Part shown: one piece after another, positions 9,298 to 22,209 of the stretch | How the letters are laid out: each line of letters begins with the position of its first letter | Position numbering within the stretch: the first letter of the stretch is position 1 | DNA from: Mycobacterium yunnanensis | GTDB lineage: Bacteria; Actinomycetota; Actinomycetes; Mycobacteriales; Mycobacteriaceae | Direction of reading: 5' to 3' | Assembly (NCBI RefSeq): GCF_025823185.1 | Contig: NZ_JACKVK010000005.1 | Coordinates: forward strand, 372,001 to 436,000 | DNA length: 64,000 bases | Notes under the pieces: generated by a model | Told to the model about the DNA's origin: nothing | The model's input: only the letters and a program-made list of their open reading frames with translations | Databases searched by the model: none | Translations under genes and position numbers: made by a program

Positions 9298-10791
9298 TTG
9301 ACCGCAGACGCCGACCCCCCGTTCGTCGCCATTTGGAACGACGTCGTGGCGGAACTCAACGGTGACGTGCCCTCCGACGTCTCGGGCGACTCGACTTCCG
9401 GATTCCCCTCCCCCTCCCTGACCGCGCAGCAACGGGCCTGGCTGAAGCTGGTCACACCGCTCGTCATCGCCGAGGGCTTCGCCCTGTTGTCGGTGCCTAC
9501 CCCGTTCGTCCAGAACGAGATCGAACGGCATCTGCGCGAACCCATCGTCGCCAGTCTGAGCCGGCACCTCGGCGGTCGTCGCATCGAGCTCGGAGTGCGG
9601 GTGGAAGCCCCGGGCCCCGACTCCGACCGCGACGACGAGATCCGGGCCGACGCGCTACCCGACGTCGACGAGGTCGACGAAGACGAGGAAGCGTTGGCCA
9701 GTGCCGAGGCCAGCTGGCCGACGTACTTCACCAGCCGAGCCCAGAACGCCGCGACCAACGACGTGAGCCTCAACCGTCGGTACACCTTCGACACCTTCGT
9801 GATCGGGTCGTCCAACCGTTTCGCCCACGCCGCGACACTGGCAATCGCCGAGGCTCCCGCCCGGGCATACAACCCGCTCTTCATCTGGGGTGAGTCCGGT
9901 CTCGGCAAGACCCACCTCTTGCACGCCGCGGGAAACTACGCCCAACGCCTCTTTCCCGGCATGCGCGTGAAGTACGTCTCCACCGAAGAGTTCACCAACG
10001 ACTTCATCAACTCGCTGCGCGACGACCGCAAGGCCTCGTTCAAGCGCAGCTACCGCGACATCGACGTGCTGCTGGTCGACGACATTCAGTTCATCGAGGG
10101 CAAGGAAGGCATCCAGGAGGAGTTCTTCCACACCTTCAACACGCTCCACAACGCGAACAAGCAGATCGTCATCTCCTCGGACCGCCCGCCCAAGCAGCTC
10201 GCGACGCTGGAGGACCGGCTGCGGACGCGCTTCGAGTGGGGTCTGATCACCGACGTCCAGCCGCCCGAACTCGAGACCCGCATCGCCATCCTGCGCAAGA
10301 AGGCGCAGATGGACCGGCTCGACGTGCCCGACGACGTGCTGGAGCTCATCGCCAGCAGCATCGAACGCAACATCCGCGAGCTCGAGGGTGCACTCATCCG
10401 CGTCACGGCGTTCGCCTCGCTCAACAAGGCCGCGATCGACAAGACCCTGGCCGAAATCGTGCTGCGCGATCTGATCTCCGACGCCAACTCGATGCAGATC
10501 AGCATCGCCACGATCATGGCGGCCACCGCGGAGTACTTCGAAATCACCATCGAAGAGTTGCGCGGGCCGGGCAAGACCCGGGCGCTGGCTCAGTCGCGTC
10601 AGATCGCGATGTACCTGTGCCGGGAACTGACCGATCTGTCGCTACCGAAGATCGGTCATTCCTTTGGCAGAGACCACACCACGGTCATGTACGCCGAGCG
10701 AAAGATCCGCGGCGAGATGGCTCAGAAGCGCGAGATCTTCGACCACGTCAAGGAACTCACGACGCGAATCCGTCAGCGCTCCAAGCGCTGA
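9298..10791 (+). CDS. dnaA: Chromosomal replication initiator DnaA
   Basis: 497 residues, TTG start with GAGGGGG 10 bp upstream. Domain I (about 1-90) interacts with the helicase; a poorly conserved acidic linker follows (about 95-145); the AAA+ domain III has Walker [10 protein letters not shown], Walker B LLVDDIQF and the sensor regions; domain IV ends with the DNA-binding HTH carrying the signature [10 protein letters not shown]. The core from YTFDTFVIG to the end is almost identical to M. tuberculosis DnaA. It opens oriC, which lies directly downstream. Confidence 0.98.
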   Translation: MTADADPPFVAIWNDVVAELNGDVPSDVSGDSTSGFPSPSLTAQQRAWLKLVTPLVIAEGFALLSVPTPFVQNEIERHLREPIVASLSRHLGGRRIELGVRVEAPGPDSDRDDEIRADALPDVDEVDEDEEALASAEASWPTYFTSRAQNAATNDVSLNRRYTFDTFVIGSSNRFAHAATLAIAEAPARAYNPLFIWGESGLGKTHLLHAAGNYAQRLFPGMRVKYVSTEEFTNDFINSLRDDRKASFKRSYRDIDVLLVDDIQFIEGKEGIQEEFFHTFNTLHNANKQIVISSDRPPKQLATLEDRLRTRFEWGLITDVQPPELETRIAILRKKAQMDRLDVPDDVLELIASSIERNIRELEGALIRVTAFASLNKAAIDKTLAEIVLRDLISDANSMQISIATIMAATAEYFEITIEELRGPGKTRALAQSRQIAMYLCRELTDLSLPKIGHSFGRDHTTVMYAERKIRGEMAQKREIFDHVKELTTRIRQRSKR

Positions 10792-11335
10792 CTCCGTCCC
10801 ACAGCCTCTCCGCGACCCCTCGTGGTGCCGTCCTCGGCCGCCATTTTCGAAGAAACTTCTGACCCTGTCGCACCACGAGTCACATGAAATCCTCGTGCAC
10901 TACTCGTGGACAACCCGTGCATGGACGACGTGCAGTCACCCCCGCCGTCCACACCCGCACCCCGCCGTGCACGAGCGCCCGAATTTCACGAGTCGGTACT
11001 CCACGAGCCACCCACGAGCGCGTACCGCATCCGACCTGCCCACCTGCTGGTCGATCCACAGCTTGCACAGCACCTATTACTGTTACTCATCTATCAATCA
11101 CTCTTCTTCTTTAAAAGCAGTACCTGGGGAACGTGCCCTGTGAGGCATCCGAAATCGAGCCCTCCCGGGGCATTCGTCACTCCGATGGATTAGCTTTCAA
11201 CTTGAGGACGGAGGCTCTACGGTGGGTCTTCGACAACCGGAACGGTCGTCGGAACGCAGCGTGGTGACATGTCCGTAAGACACACCCGTAGATCCGCTGC
11301 TCGAGCAAGTGGTGGGTTGTACCGAAGGGGACGCT
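10792..11335. other. oriC: oriC, replication origin
   Basis: 544-bp non-coding stretch between dnaA and dnaN, the known mycobacterial oriC position. DnaA-box-like 9-mers are clustered: TTGTCCACG (minus, 10905-10913), CCGTCCACA (10945-10953), TCGTCCATG (minus, 10920-10928), CCGTGCACG (10965-10973), TACTCCACG (10997-11005) and CGATCCACA (11052-11060). An unusually AT-rich tract (about 11071-11118) follows on the dnaN side and is the best candidate for the unwinding element. No open frame here looks like a gene. Confidence 0.9.
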
Positions 11336-12538
11336 ATGGACGCGGCGACGTCGACGATTGGCACCGATCTGAAGTTTCGGCTGGTCCGTGAGGACTTCGC
11401 CGACGCGGTGGCCTGGGTGGCACGCATCCTTCCGACGCGACCCACCGTGCCGGTGCTGTCCGGTGTCTTGCTGACCGGCTCCGAGGACGGCTTGACCATC
11501 TCGGGTTACGACTACGAGGTGTCCGCCGAAGTGCGCGTGGCCGCTGAGATAGCTTCTCCCGGAAGTGTTTTGGTCTCAGGCCGACTGCTGTCGGACATCA
11601 CCAAGTCCCTGCCAGCCAAGCCGGTCGACGTGACCGTCGAGGGCACCAGGGTCTCGCTGAGCTGCGGAAGCGCTCGATTCTCGCTGCCCACCATGGCCGT
11701 GGAGGATTACCCGACCCTGCCCGCCCTGCCCGAAGACACCGGCGTGGTGCCCTCGGATCTGTTCGCCCAGGCGATCAGTCAGGTGGCCGTGGCCGCCGGC
11801 CGTGACGACACCCTGCCGATGCTGACCGGCATCCGGGTGGAGATCTCCGGTGAGAAGGTCGTCCTGGCGGCCACCGACCGGTTCCGTCTCGCGGTGCGCG
11901 AGCTCACCTGGACGACCAACTCCGCCGACATCGAGGCCGCGGTTTTGGTGCCGGCGAAGACCCTCGCCGAAGCGGCACGGGCCGGCAGCGACGGTGCCGA
12001 CGTACACCTGTCCCTGGGTGCGGGCGCCTCCGTGGGCAAGGAAGGCCTGCTGGGTATTCGCAGCAACGGCAAGCGCACCACCAGTCGTCTGCTCGACGCG
12101 GAGTTCCCCAAGTTCCGCCAACTCCTGCCGGCCGAGCACACCGCGGTCGCCACCGTCGGGGTCGCCGAATTGACCGAGGCCATCAAGCGCGTCGCGCTGG
12201 TCGCCGATCGCGGCGCCCAGGTGCGCATGGAGTTCACCGAGGATTCCCTGCGGCTGTCCGCCGGCGGTGAGGACGCCGTCGGTCGCGCCGAGGAGGACCT
12301 GCCCGTCGAGTTCTCCGGCGAGCCGCTCACCATCGCCTTCAACCCCACCTATCTCACCGACGGGCTCGGGTCGTTGCACACCTCGAAGGTGACGTTCGGG
12401 TTCACGACATCCAGCCGTCCCGCGGTGTTGCGGCCGGCAGGAGATGATGATGATTCGTACGCCGGTGCAAGCGGACCGTTCCCGGCCGCCCAGACCGACT
12501 ACGTGTATCTGTTGATGCCGGTACGTCTTCCAGGCTGA
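11336..12538 (+). CDS. dnaN: DNA polymerase III sliding clamp (beta subunit)
   Basis: 400 residues. The ring-shaped clamp tethers polymerase III and recruits other DNA-handling proteins. The start is the ATG at 11336 (MDAAT, as in other mycobacteria), with GAAGGGG upstream; an upstream in-frame GTG is not needed. Three beta-clamp domains are present; the hydrophobic pocket and the C-terminal [11 protein letters not shown] match the family end. First gene of the rightward dnaN-gnd-recF-dciA-gyrB-gyrA run. Confidence 0.97.
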   Translation: MDAATSTIGTDLKFRLVREDFADAVAWVARILPTRPTVPVLSGVLLTGSEDGLTISGYDYEVSAEVRVAAEIASPGSVLVSGRLLSDITKSLPAKPVDVTVEGTRVSLSCGSARFSLPTMAVEDYPTLPALPEDTGVVPSDLFAQAISQVAVAAGRDDTLPMLTGIRVEISGEKVVLAATDRFRLAVRELTWTTNSADIEAAVLVPAKTLAEAARAGSDGADVHLSLGAGASVGKEGLLGIRSNGKRTTSRLLDAEFPKFRQLLPAEHTAVATVGVAELTEAIKRVALVADRGAQVRMEFTEDSLRLSAGGEDAVGRAEEDLPVEFSGEPLTIAFNPTYLTDGLGSLHTSKVTFGFTTSSRPAVLRPAGDDDDSYAGASGPFPAAQTDYVYLLMPVRLPG

Positions 12539-12568
12539 CCGGCCCTAGCTCCAAGGAAAGAGGAGCAC

Positions 12569-13462
12569 ATGCAACTCGGCCTGGTCGGTCTCGGCAAGAT
12601 GGGCTTCAACATGCGTGAGCGCCTGCGCAAGGGCGGTCACGAAGTGATCGGTTACGACCCCCGTCCCGAGGTCACCGACGTTCCCGACCTCGCCGGACTC
12701 GCAGCGGCGCTGACCGCCCCGCGCGTCGTGTGGGTGATGGTTCCCTCCGGTGACATCACCAGCAACACCATCTCCGGCCTCGCCGAGGTCCTCGGTGAGG
12801 GTGACCTGGTGATCGACGGTGGCAACTCGCGCTACACCGAAGACGGACCACACGCGGCACTGTTGGCGGAGAAGGGAATTGGCTTCGTCGACGCCGGCGT
12901 CTCCGGCGGCATCTGGGGTCTGGCCGAGGGCTACGGCCTGATGGTGGGCGGCAGCGACGCCGACGTGGAGAAGGTCATGCCGATCTTCGACACGCTGCGC
13001 CCGCCAGGACCACGGGAGGACGGTTTCGTCCACGCCGGTCCCGTCGGTGCAGGTCACTTCGCCAAGATGGTTCACAACGGCGTCGAGTACGCCATGATGA
13101 CCGCCTACGGCGAGGGTTACGAGATGCTCGCCGCCGAAGAGCTCATCAAGAGCCCGCAGGCGGTGTACCAGGCCTGGTCCAACGGAACGGTGGTCCGGTC
13201 GTGGCTGCAGCAGCTGCTCGCCAAGGCGCTGAAGGAAGATCCCAACCTCGCCGAGATCCGCGGATACACCGACGACTCGGGTGAGGGTCGCTGGACGGTC
13301 GAGGAGGCGATTCGTCTGCGAGTGCCGGTTCCGGCGATCGCGGCGTCGCTGTTCGCCAGATTCCTGTCACGACAGGATGATTCGCCGACGATGAAGGCGG
13401 TGGCCGCACTGCGCAACCAGTTCGGCGGCCACGCGGTGCAACGTATTCACAAGTCGGGCTGA
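12569..13462 (+). CDS. gnd: 6-phosphogluconate dehydrogenase, short (YqeC/GndA-like) type
   Basis: 297 residues. Oxidative decarboxylation of 6-phosphogluconate to ribulose 5-phosphate. The N-terminal Rossmann motif GLGKMG, the DGGNSRY substrate segment, DAGVSGG and the catalytic KMVHNG loop are all seen. It is about 170 residues shorter than the classical enzyme; this short form is usual at this locus in mycobacteria. Strong ribosome site (AAAGAGGAG). It lies 30 bp after dnaN. Confidence 0.93.
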   Translation: MQLGLVGLGKMGFNMRERLRKGGHEVIGYDPRPEVTDVPDLAGLAAALTAPRVVWVMVPSGDITSNTISGLAEVLGEGDLVIDGGNSRYTEDGPHAALLAEKGIGFVDAGVSGGIWGLAEGYGLMVGGSDADVEKVMPIFDTLRPPGPREDGFVHAGPVGAGHFAKMVHNGVEYAMMTAYGEGYEMLAAEELIKSPQAVYQAWSNGTVVRSWLQQLLAKALKEDPNLAEIRGYTDDSGEGRWTVEEAIRLRVPVPAIAASLFARFLSRQDDSPTMKAVAALRNQFGGHAVQRIHKSG

Positions 13463-13500
13463 CCGACGGGTTCGACGACGACGTGGTGCGAGGCGACTAG

Positions 13501-14661
13501 GTGTACGTACGACAACTGGGTCTGACCGACTTCCGGTCGTGGTCGCGACTCGAGTTGGAGCTGGAGCCGGGGCGCACGGTGTTCGTGGGCCCCAACGGCT
13601 TCGGAAAGACGAACATCGTTGAGGCGCTGTGGTATTCGTCGACCCTGGGTTCTCATCGGGTCGGCACCGACGCGCCGTTGATCCGCACCGGAGCCGAGCG
13701 GGCCATCGTCTCGACGATCATCGTCAACGACGGCCGAGAGTTGGCCGTCGACCTCGAGATCACGGCAGGCCGTGCCAACAAGGCACGCCTCAACCGCTCC
13801 CCCGTCCGCAGTGCCCGAGAGATCCTCGGAGCGATCCGCGCGGTGCTCTTCGCGCCGGAGGACCTGGCGTTGGTCCGGGGCGACCCAGGCGAACGTCGTC
13901 GGTATCTCGACGAGTTGGCCACCACCCGTCGCCCGTCGGTGGCGGGTCTGCGTGCGGACTATGACAAGGTGCTCAAGCAGCGCACCGCCTTGTTGAAATC
14001 TGCTGCGGGAGCGCGGTTTCGAGGTGATTCGGGGGCGCTGGAGACTCTCGACGTGTGGGACGGGCACCTCGCCGCGGCCGGTGCCAGGCTCATCGCCGCC
14101 CGCGTCGCGTTGGTCGACCTGCTGGCACCGGAGGTCGAGAAGGCCTACCAATTGTTGGCACCCGCGTCGCGGCCGGCGTCCATCAGATACCGCAGCTCGG
14201 TCGACGCGGTGCAAGACGAAGCGGCCAGCGGCGCGGCGAGTGCCGAAGTCTTCGAAGTCGGGCTCCTCGACGAGCTCGCCCGTAAGCGGTCGGCGGAATT
14301 GGAGCGCGGGGTGTGCCTGGTGGGGCCGCACCGTGACGACCTGGAGTTGCGGTTGGGCGACCAGCCCGCCAAGGGTTTCGCCAGTCACGGCGAATCGTGG
14401 TCGACGGCGTTGTCGTTGCGGTTGGCGGCCTATGAACTGCTGCGGTCCGAGGGCTCGGACCCGGTGCTTCTACTCGACGACGTGTTCGCCGAGCTCGACA
14501 ACGCGCGCCGGCGAGCCTTGGTGGAGGTGGCGGCCTCCGCTGAACAGGTGCTGGTGACGGCCGCGGTGGCCGAGGACATCCCGCAGGACTGGGATGCGCG
14601 CCGTGTCACCGTCACGATGAGGGACGACGACACCGGCCGGCTCTCGGAGGTGACGCGATGA
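13501..14661 (+). CDS. recF: DNA replication/repair protein RecF
   Basis: 386 residues, GTG start. SMC-like ATPase of the RecFOR recombination-mediator pathway that acts at single-strand gaps. The Walker [10 protein letters not shown] (about residues 30-38), the signature region ([10 protein letters not shown]) and Walker [12 protein letters not shown] are present. The stop overlaps the dciA start (ATGA). Confidence 0.97.
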   Translation: MYVRQLGLTDFRSWSRLELELEPGRTVFVGPNGFGKTNIVEALWYSSTLGSHRVGTDAPLIRTGAERAIVSTIIVNDGRELAVDLEITAGRANKARLNRSPVRSAREILGAIRAVLFAPEDLALVRGDPGERRRYLDELATTRRPSVAGLRADYDKVLKQRTALLKSAAGARFRGDSGALETLDVWDGHLAAAGARLIAARVALVDLLAPEVEKAYQLLAPASRPASIRYRSSVDAVQDEAASGAASAEVFEVGLLDELARKRSAELERGVCLVGPHRDDLELRLGDQPAKGFASHGESWSTALSLRLAAYELLRSEGSDPVLLLDDVFAELDNARRRALVEVAASAEQVLVTAAVAEDIPQDWDARRVTVTMRDDDTGRLSEVTR

Positions 14662-15224
14662 GTGACGAGACCGACGGCGACGAGCCACAGGGCCCGCCGC
14701 CGGAGTTGGCGCATCTCAAGGGCATGGACTTGGTGAGGCGCGCGCTGGAGGAGGCGCGCGGTGCGGCTCGCAGTCAGGGGAAGGACGTCGGCCACGGCCG
14801 GACGTCGGCGCCGAAGAAGATCGTCAGCCGCGGGGGCCGCAAGAGATGGTCCGGGCCCGGGCCGGATTCCCGGGATCCGCAGACCCTCGGATCGCTCACG
14901 TCGCAGTTGGCGAAGAGCCGAGGGTGGACGCCCAAGGTGGCGGAGGGCGCGGTGTTCGCGCGATGGGCCTCCGTGGTCGGCGAGCAGATCGCCGAGCATG
15001 CGACGCCGACCGTGCTACGCGAGGGAGTACTGACGGTGGAGGCGGAGTCGACCGCGTGGGCGACGCAACTACGAATGGTGCAACCCCAGTTGTTGGCGAA
15101 GATCGCCGCCGCCGTGGGTGACGGCGTCGTGACCAGCCTGAAGATCGTCGGTCCTGCGGCGCCGACGTGGCGCAAGGGCAAGTACAACGTGCCGGGTCGC
15201 GGTCCGCGCGACACCTACGGCTGA
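14658..15224 (+). CDS. dciA: DciA-family protein (DUF721), helicase operator
   Basis: 188 residues, equivalent of Rv0004. The N-terminal third is charged and probably flexible; the C-terminal domain (about 85-185, [16 protein letters not shown] to [11 protein letters not shown]) is the DUF721 KH-like fold. DciA-type proteins are the predominant bacterial helicase-loading factors where DnaC/DnaI is absent, so this protein should assist DnaB loading at the nearby origin. ATGA overlap with recF. Confidence 0.9.
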   Translation: MSDETDGDEPQGPPPELAHLKGMDLVRRALEEARGAARSQGKDVGHGRTSAPKKIVSRGGRKRWSGPGPDSRDPQTLGSLTSQLAKSRGWTPKVAEGAVFARWASVVGEQIAEHATPTVLREGVLTVEAESTAWATQLRMVQPQLLAKIAAAVGDGVVTSLKIVGPAAPTWRKGKYNVPGRGPRDTYG

Positions 15225-15327
15225 GCCATTCGGCGAGCTTCCTGAGAGCGCCGACAACGCGCGCAACCGCCTCTTCGGCCGTCGGGACGCGTCGTTGGCT
15301 GCGAAATTCCGCGCACGGGTCTTTTAG

Positions 15328-17475
<2,148 letters not shown>

Positions 17476-17515
17476 GTCCGTCTGACCCGCTTCCCCAAAG
17501 ACGAAGGCTGACACC

Positions 17516-20062
17516 ATGACTGACACCACCTTGCCGCCAGGCGGCGACGACGGAGCGACCACCGACCGCATCGAACCGGTCGACATCCAGCAGGAGATGC
17601 AGCGCAGCTACATCGACTATGCGATGAGCGTCATCGTGGGCCGCGCGCTCCCCGAGGTCCGCGACGGTCTCAAGCCGGTGCACCGCCGCGTGCTGTACGC
17701 GATGTACGACAGCGGTTTCCGTCCCGATCGCGGTCACGCGAAGTCCGCGCGCTCGGTCGCCGAGACGATGGGCAACTACCACCCGCACGGCGACTCGTCG
17801 ATCTACGACACCCTGGTCCGGATGGCGCAGCCCTGGTCGCTGCGCTACCCGCTGGTCGACGGACAGGGCAACTTCGGCTCGCCCGGCAACGATCCGCCAG
17901 CAGCCATGCGGTACACCGAGGCGCGTCTTACGCCGCTGGCGATGGAGATGCTGCGTGAAATCGACGAGGAGACAGTCGATTTCATCCCCAACTACGACGG
18001 CCGGGTGCAAGAGCCCACCGTCCTGCCCAGCCGGTTCCCCAACCTGCTGGCCAACGGGTCGGGCGGCATCGCCGTCGGCATGGCGACCAACATGCCGCCG
18101 CACAACCTGCGCGAGCTCGCCGAAGCCGTCTTCTGGTGCCTGGACAACTTCGAGGCCGACGAGGAAGCCACCTTGGCGGCGGTGACCGAACGCGTCAAGG
18201 GTCCCGACTTCCCCACGCACGGCTTGATCGTCGGCAGCCAAGGCATCCACGACACGTACACGACCGGCCGCGGATCGATCCGCATGCGCGGTGTCGTCGA
18301 GGTCGAGGAAGACTCCCGCGGCCGCACGCTGCTGGTCATCACCGAGCTGCCGTACCAGGTCAACCACGACAACTTCATCACCTCGATCGCCGACCAGGTG
18401 CGCGACGGCAAGCTCGCGGGCATTTCCAACATCGAAGACCAGAGCAGCGACCGGGTGGGCCTGCGCATCGTCGTCGAGGTCAAGCGCGACGCCGTCGCGA
18501 AGGTGGTGCTGAACAACCTCTACAAGCACACCCAGCTGCAGACCAGCTTCGGCGCGAACATGCTCTCCATCGTCGACGGTGTGCCGCGCACGCTGCGCCT
18601 CGACCAACTGATCCGGCTGTACGTGGCCCATCAGCTCGAGGTCATCATCCGGCGCACCCGCTACCGCCTGCGCAAGGCCAACGAGCGGGCTCACATCTTG
18701 CGCGGCTTGGTCAAGGCGCTCGACGCCCTCGACGAGGTCATCGCGCTGATCCGGGCCTCGGCCAACGTCGACGTCGCCCGCACCGGCTTGATCGAACTGC
18801 TCGACGTGGACGAGATTCAGGCCCAGGCCATCCTCGACATGCAGCTGCGCCGGTTGGCTGCCTTGGAACGCCAGCGCATCGTCGACGATCTCGCCAAGAT
18901 CGAAGCCGAGATCGCCGACCTCGAGGACATCCTGGCCAAACCGGAACGCCAGCGCGCGATCGTCCACGACGAGCTGGCCGAGCTCACCGAGAAGTACGGC
19001 GACGACCGGCGCACCCGGATCATCCCCGCCGACGGTGAGGTCGCCGACGAGGACCTCATCGCCCGCGAGGAGGTGGTCGTCACGATCACCGACACCGGAT
19101 ACGCCAAGCGGACCAAGTCCGACCTGTACCGCAGTCAAAAGCGCGGCGGCAAGGGCGTGCAGGGTGCGGGTCTCAAGCAGGACGACATCGTCCGGCACTT
19201 CTTCGTCGGTTCGACCCACGACTGGATCCTGTTCTTCACCACGCAGGGTCGGGTCTACCGGGCGAAGGCTTACGAACTGCCCGAGGCGTCCCGCACCGCC
19301 CGCGGTCAGCACGTGGCGAACCTGCTGGCCTTCCAGCCGGAGGAGCGCATCGCCCAGGTCATCCAGATCAAGTCCTACGAAGACGCGCCGTACCTCGTCC
19401 TGGCCACCAAGAACGGCCTGGTCAAGAAGTCCAAGCTGACCGACTTCGACTCCAACCGCTCCGGCGGCATCGTCGCGGTCAACCTGCGCGAGGGTGACGA
19501 ACTGGTCGGCGCCGTGCTGTGCTCGGCCGAAGAGGATCTGCTGCTGGTCTCGGCCAAGGGTCAGTCGATTCGCTTCTCGGCGACCGACGAGGCGTTGCGC
19601 CCGATGGGTCGCGCGACCTCGGGTGTGCAGGGCATGCGCTTCAACGACGACGACCAGTTGCTGTCGCTGAACGTGGTCCGCGAGGGGACGTATCTGCTGG
19701 TGGCCACCTCCGGTGGGTACGCCAAGCGCACGGCCATCGAGGAGTACACGACGCAGGGTCGTGGCGGCAAGGGCATCCTGACCATTCAGTACGACCGCAG
19801 GCGTGGCACCCTGGTCGGTGCGTTGATCGTCGACGACGACACCGAGCTGTATGCCATCACCTCCGGTGGGGGCGTCATCCGGACCGCGGCACGTCAAGTG
19901 CGCAAGGCCGGGCGGCAAACCAAGGGCGTTCGCTTGATGAACCTCGGTGACGGCGACACACTGATTGCCGTCGCCCGCAACGCGGACGAGGATGCGGCGG
20001 AGGACACCGACACCGTGACCGACACGCAGACCGACGTCGACACCGAGACTGACCCGAGCTAA
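17516..20062 (+). CDS. gyrA: DNA gyrase subunit A
   Basis: 848 residues. Breakage-reunion subunit with catalytic Tyr133 (AMRYTE). The GyrA-box QRRGGKG-like motif appears as [11 protein letters not shown], and the C-terminal beta-pinwheel follows. The quinolone-resistance-determining region reads [13 protein letters not shown], so the residue equal to E. coli Ser83 and M. tuberculosis Ala90 is Ser94. No intein is present at the active site, unlike some mycobacteria. The acidic C-terminal tail is Thr/Asp-rich. It starts 40 bp after gyrB. Confidence 0.98.
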   Translation: MTDTTLPPGGDDGATTDRIEPVDIQQEMQRSYIDYAMSVIVGRALPEVRDGLKPVHRRVLYAMYDSGFRPDRGHAKSARSVAETMGNYHPHGDSSIYDTLVRMAQPWSLRYPLVDGQGNFGSPGNDPPAAMRYTEARLTPLAMEMLREIDEETVDFIPNYDGRVQEPTVLPSRFPNLLANGSGGIAVGMATNMPPHNLRELAEAVFWCLDNFEADEEATLAAVTERVKGPDFPTHGLIVGSQGIHDTYTTGRGSIRMRGVVEVEEDSRGRTLLVITELPYQVNHDNFITSIADQVRDGKLAGISNIEDQSSDRVGLRIVVEVKRDAVAKVVLNNLYKHTQLQTSFGANMLSIVDGVPRTLRLDQLIRLYVAHQLEVIIRRTRYRLRKANERAHILRGLVKALDALDEVIALIRASANVDVARTGLIELLDVDEIQAQAILDMQLRRLAALERQRIVDDLAKIEAEIADLEDILAKPERQRAIVHDELAELTEKYGDDRRTRIIPADGEVADEDLIAREEVVVTITDTGYAKRTKSDLYRSQKRGGKGVQGAGLKQDDIVRHFFVGSTHDWILFFTTQGRVYRAKAYELPEASRTARGQHVANLLAFQPEERIAQVIQIKSYEDAPYLVLATKNGLVKKSKLTDFDSNRSGGIVAVNLREGDELVGAVLCSAEEDLLLVSAKGQSIRFSATDEALRPMGRATSGVQGMRFNDDDQLLSLNVVREGTYLLVATSGGYAKRTAIEEYTTQGRGGKGILTIQYDRRRGTLVGALIVDDDTELYAITSGGGVIRTAARQVRKAGRQTKGVRLMNLGDGDTLIAVARNADEDAAEDTDTVTDTQTDVDTETDPS

Positions 20063-20072
20063 GGAGCCGTAG

Positions 20073-21059
20073 GTGGGTTCACCAAACGAACCTGGACCAC
20101 CGCGCACCGGCGATGGGCCGGAGACCGCGAACGGGTCCAACGGCGGCCGCGAGGCAGGTCAGGGTAACGGCACCGCGTCCAGCGGGGACGTCCCACCCTG
20201 GCAGCGGGGGGCGGCCAACCGGCCCCGGCAGGCCGACGGCCCGCGCGCAGGCGCGGCCGCTGGGCATGCGGCAGGCAACGCCGACGCTCGACTGAACCGC
20301 TTCATCTCGGGCGGGCCGGCCTCGGCCCCGCCCCAGCGGGAGTCGACGGCCCCGCGAGGGGCCACCGGGCCTCGGGAGGCCACCGCGCCTCGCGAGGCAA
20401 CCGCCCCTCGGGAGGCCACCGCGCCTCGCGACTCCACGCCGACGCGCGAGATCGTGCCCCCGCGGGATCCAGCGCCTCAGCGGGACGCAGCTCCGGTGCG
20501 GGAGCGGGAGGCCGAGGCCGCCCCGTCCGGTCGTCCGGAGCGTGGCGAGCAGGGTCGCTCGGACGCCGCTTACGCAAGCGAGCTGCCCGACCTCTCCGGA
20601 GCCGCGCCGCGCGGTCCACGCAAGCCTGCCGAGCGCAGCACCTCCGAGTCGTCGTCGCGGCCGACGACGCGAGCGGCGGCCGGTAGGTCGTCGCAAGGCC
20701 CGGTGCGCGCGAGCATGCAGATCCGGCGGTTCGACCCGTGGAGCGTGTTGAAGGTCTCGCTGGTGCTCAGCGTCTCGCTGTTCTTCGTGTGGATGATCGC
20801 CGTGGCGTTCCTCTACCTGGTGCTCGGCGGCATGGGCGTGTGGACGAAGTTGAACAGCAACGTCGGCGACCTGCTCACCAGCGCGAGCGGCAGCGGTGGC
20901 GAATTGGTCTCCAGCGGAACGATTTTCGGCGGCGCGGCGCTCATCGGTCTGGTCAACATCGTCTTGTTGACCGCGATGGCAACGTGCGGTGCGTTCATCT
21001 ACAACCTGACCACCGACCTCGTCGGCGGCGTCGAGGTGACCCTCGCCGATCGGGACTAG
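20073..21059 (+). CDS. DUF3566 membrane protein (Rv0007 type)
   Basis: 328 residues, GTG start with AAGGAG 7 bp upstream, 10 bp after gyrA and therefore probably cotranscribed. The first 210 residues are disordered, rich in Pro, Arg, Glu and Ala, with a tandem APREAT repeat. The C-terminal DUF3566 domain (about 215-328) has two membrane helices ([20 protein letters not shown] and [20 protein letters not shown]) around an extracytoplasmic stretch. Function unknown; the family is fixed at this spot next to gyrA in actinobacteria and has been linked to cell-wall growth. Confidence 0.88.
   Translation: MGSPNEPGPPRTGDGPETANGSNGGREAGQGNGTASSGDVPPWQRGAANRPRQADGPRAGAAAGHAAGNADARLNRFISGGPASAPPQRESTAPRGATGPREATAPREATAPREATAPRDSTPTREIVPPRDPAPQRDAAPVREREAEAAPSGRPERGEQGRSDAAYASELPDLSGAAPRGPRKPAERSTSESSSRPTTRAAAGRSSQGPVRASMQIRRFDPWSVLKVSLVLSVSLFFVWMIAVAFLYLVLGGMGVWTKLNSNVGDLLTSASGSGGELVSSGTIFGGAALIGLVNIVLLTAMATCGAFIYNLTTDLVGGVEVTLADRD
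20347..20447 (+). repeat. In-frame 18-bp repeats (APREAT) in the DUF3566 gene
   Basis: Consecutive 18-bp units encode APR(E/D/G)(A/S)T about five times, with near-identical 36-bp double units. Such GC-rich repeats can vary in number between strains. Confidence 0.8.
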
Positions 21060-21126
21060 GGACGGCGGTTTGGGACGGCGGCGGTGCTTGCGGTAACCTC
21101 GTCCCTCGGCCGTCGTATGTGAATAC

Positions 21127-21200
21127 GGGCCTGTAGCTCAGGTGGTTAGAGCGCTTCGCTGATAACGAAGAGGTCGGAGGTTCGAGTCCTCCCAGGCCCA
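21127..21200 (+). tRNA. ileT: tRNA-Ile (GAT)
   Basis: 74-nt cloverleaf: acceptor GGGCCTG paired with CAGGCCC, D-arm GCTC/GAGC, anticodon loop CTGATAA with anticodon GAT (21161-21163), T-arm GGAGG TTCGAGT CCTCC. The 3' CCA is not encoded. It reads AUC/AUU codons. Confidence 0.98.
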
Positions 21201-21228
21201 CGGTTTGCCTTACCGGGAAGGGTGCACT

Positions 21229-21333
21229 GTGAGAGTCTTCGTGGTGCTCGCGCTCCTCGTCGCCGCGGTGGCGGTGGTCAAATCCCGCAACCGCGTCGAG
21301 GTATGGCACGTGGCCGCCGATCAGCCCAGCTGA
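21229..21333 (+). CDS. DLW-39-like micro-protein between tRNA-Ile and tRNA-Ala
   Basis: 34 residues from a GTG with GGGAAGGG 9 bp upstream. One hydrophobic N-terminal helix (RVFVVLALLVAAVAVV) is followed by basic residues and a short soluble tail containing EVWHVAAD. Size, topology and place (downstream of gyrA beside the tRNA genes) fit the actinobacterial DLW-39 family of about 39-residue membrane peptides, although the Asp-Leu-Trp itself reads Glu-Val-Trp here. Function unknown. It lies between two rightward tRNA genes and is probably on the same transcript. Confidence 0.6.
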   Translation: MRVFVVLALLVAAVAVVKSRNRVEVWHVAADQPS

Positions 21334-21342
21334 TCACCAGAA

Positions 21343-21415
21343 GGGGCCTTAGCTCAGTTGGTAGAGCGCTGCCTTTGCAAGGCAGATGTCAGGAGTTCGA
21401 ATCTCCTAGGCTCCA
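21343..21415 (+). tRNA. alaT: tRNA-Ala (TGC)
   Basis: 73-nt cloverleaf: acceptor GGGGCCT with AGGCTCC (one G-T pair), D-arm GCTC/GAGC, anticodon loop TTTGCAA with anticodon TGC (21376-21378), T-arm AGGAG TTCGAAT CTCCT. No encoded CCA. The last 10 bases overlap the stop end of the opposite-strand GAF-ANTAR gene. Confidence 0.98.
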
Positions 21416-22149
21416 CTTTCCTCGTGACCGCCCTCGGCATGCAGACCCTGCGGCCCTCGGGTGTTCGACTCCTCGGTCTCCTGCACCAGGAAGCGGGCGA
21501 CGTCCACCAGCTTGACGTTCGTGTGTTGCGATGCGCGGGTCAGCAGCGCGAACGCCTGCAATCCGGTCAGGGAGTCCCTCTGCATCAGGATGCCCTTCGC
21601 CTGCCCGATGATGTCGCGGGTGTCGATCGCCGTTCGCATCCGGCTCTCCGCTGCCGAGCCGGCCAACGCCACCGAGACGTGCTGCGCGAGGATCTCGCCG
21701 ATCAGCACCGATTCCTCGGTGAAGGTGTTGGGTGTCGGTCCGTACATGGTGAGGGCACCCAGCACCCGGTCGTGGACGAAGAGCCGGAACGCCATCAGGC
21801 AGTGGACGCCCCGTGCCGTTGCGGCGGTGGTGAAGCGCGGCCACCGGGTTTCGGTACCGAGGTCGGGCACCACGATCGAGGTGTGCTCTGCCAAGGCCGT
21901 GATCGCCGGCCCCTCCCCCAGGATGGCCTGCACGTCGGCAAGATCCTGCGCGATGTCGTCAGTCGGATGCTGAGCGACGACTCTCTCGTGGCGACTGACC
22001 GCCAATGCGGCCCAGCTGACTCCGGGCAGCAGGATCGTGGCGGCTGCCACGATGGGCTTCAGCAACTCCACGTCGGTGGTTTGCGCTTGCATGTCCAACG
22101 CCAAAGTGCCAAGAGCCTCGGCCAGGCTCGTTGGTGTCTGCTCGTCCAC
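21406..22149 (-). CDS. GAF-ANTAR RNA-binding regulator 1
   Basis: 247 residues, GTG start. The GAF sensor domain (about 20-170) is followed by an ANTAR domain (about 175-225; DIIGQAKGILM, then a three-helix region). ANTAR proteins bind paired hexaloop stems in nascent mRNA and prevent termination; the GAF part likely senses a small ligand or redox state. There is no attached kinase. The final codons and stop run into the tRNA-Ala gene on the other strand by 10 bp. A paralogue with the same layout lies at 45478-46173. Confidence 0.9.
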   Translation of the reverse strand: MDEQTPTSLAEALGTLALDMQAQTTDVELLKPIVAAATILLPGVSWAALAVSRHERVVAQHPTDDIAQDLADVQAILGEGPAITALAEHTSIVVPDLGTETRWPRFTTAATARGVHCLMAFRLFVHDRVLGALTMYGPTPNTFTEESVLIGEILAQHVSVALAGSAAESRMRTAIDTRDIIGQAKGILMQRDSLTGLQAFALLTRASQHTNVKLVDVARFLVQETEESNTRGPQGLHAEGGHEESGA

Positions 22150-22209
22150 GGCTAACTACAGTACAAAGCGCTGCGCCGGTTCGTCAGCGACTTCGTGCAG
22201 GCGGGTGGC

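Noticed and set aside
6000..13500. More parS sites near oriC
   Set aside because: Only two full 16-bp matches were found in the window by reading both strands for TTTCACGTGAAA.
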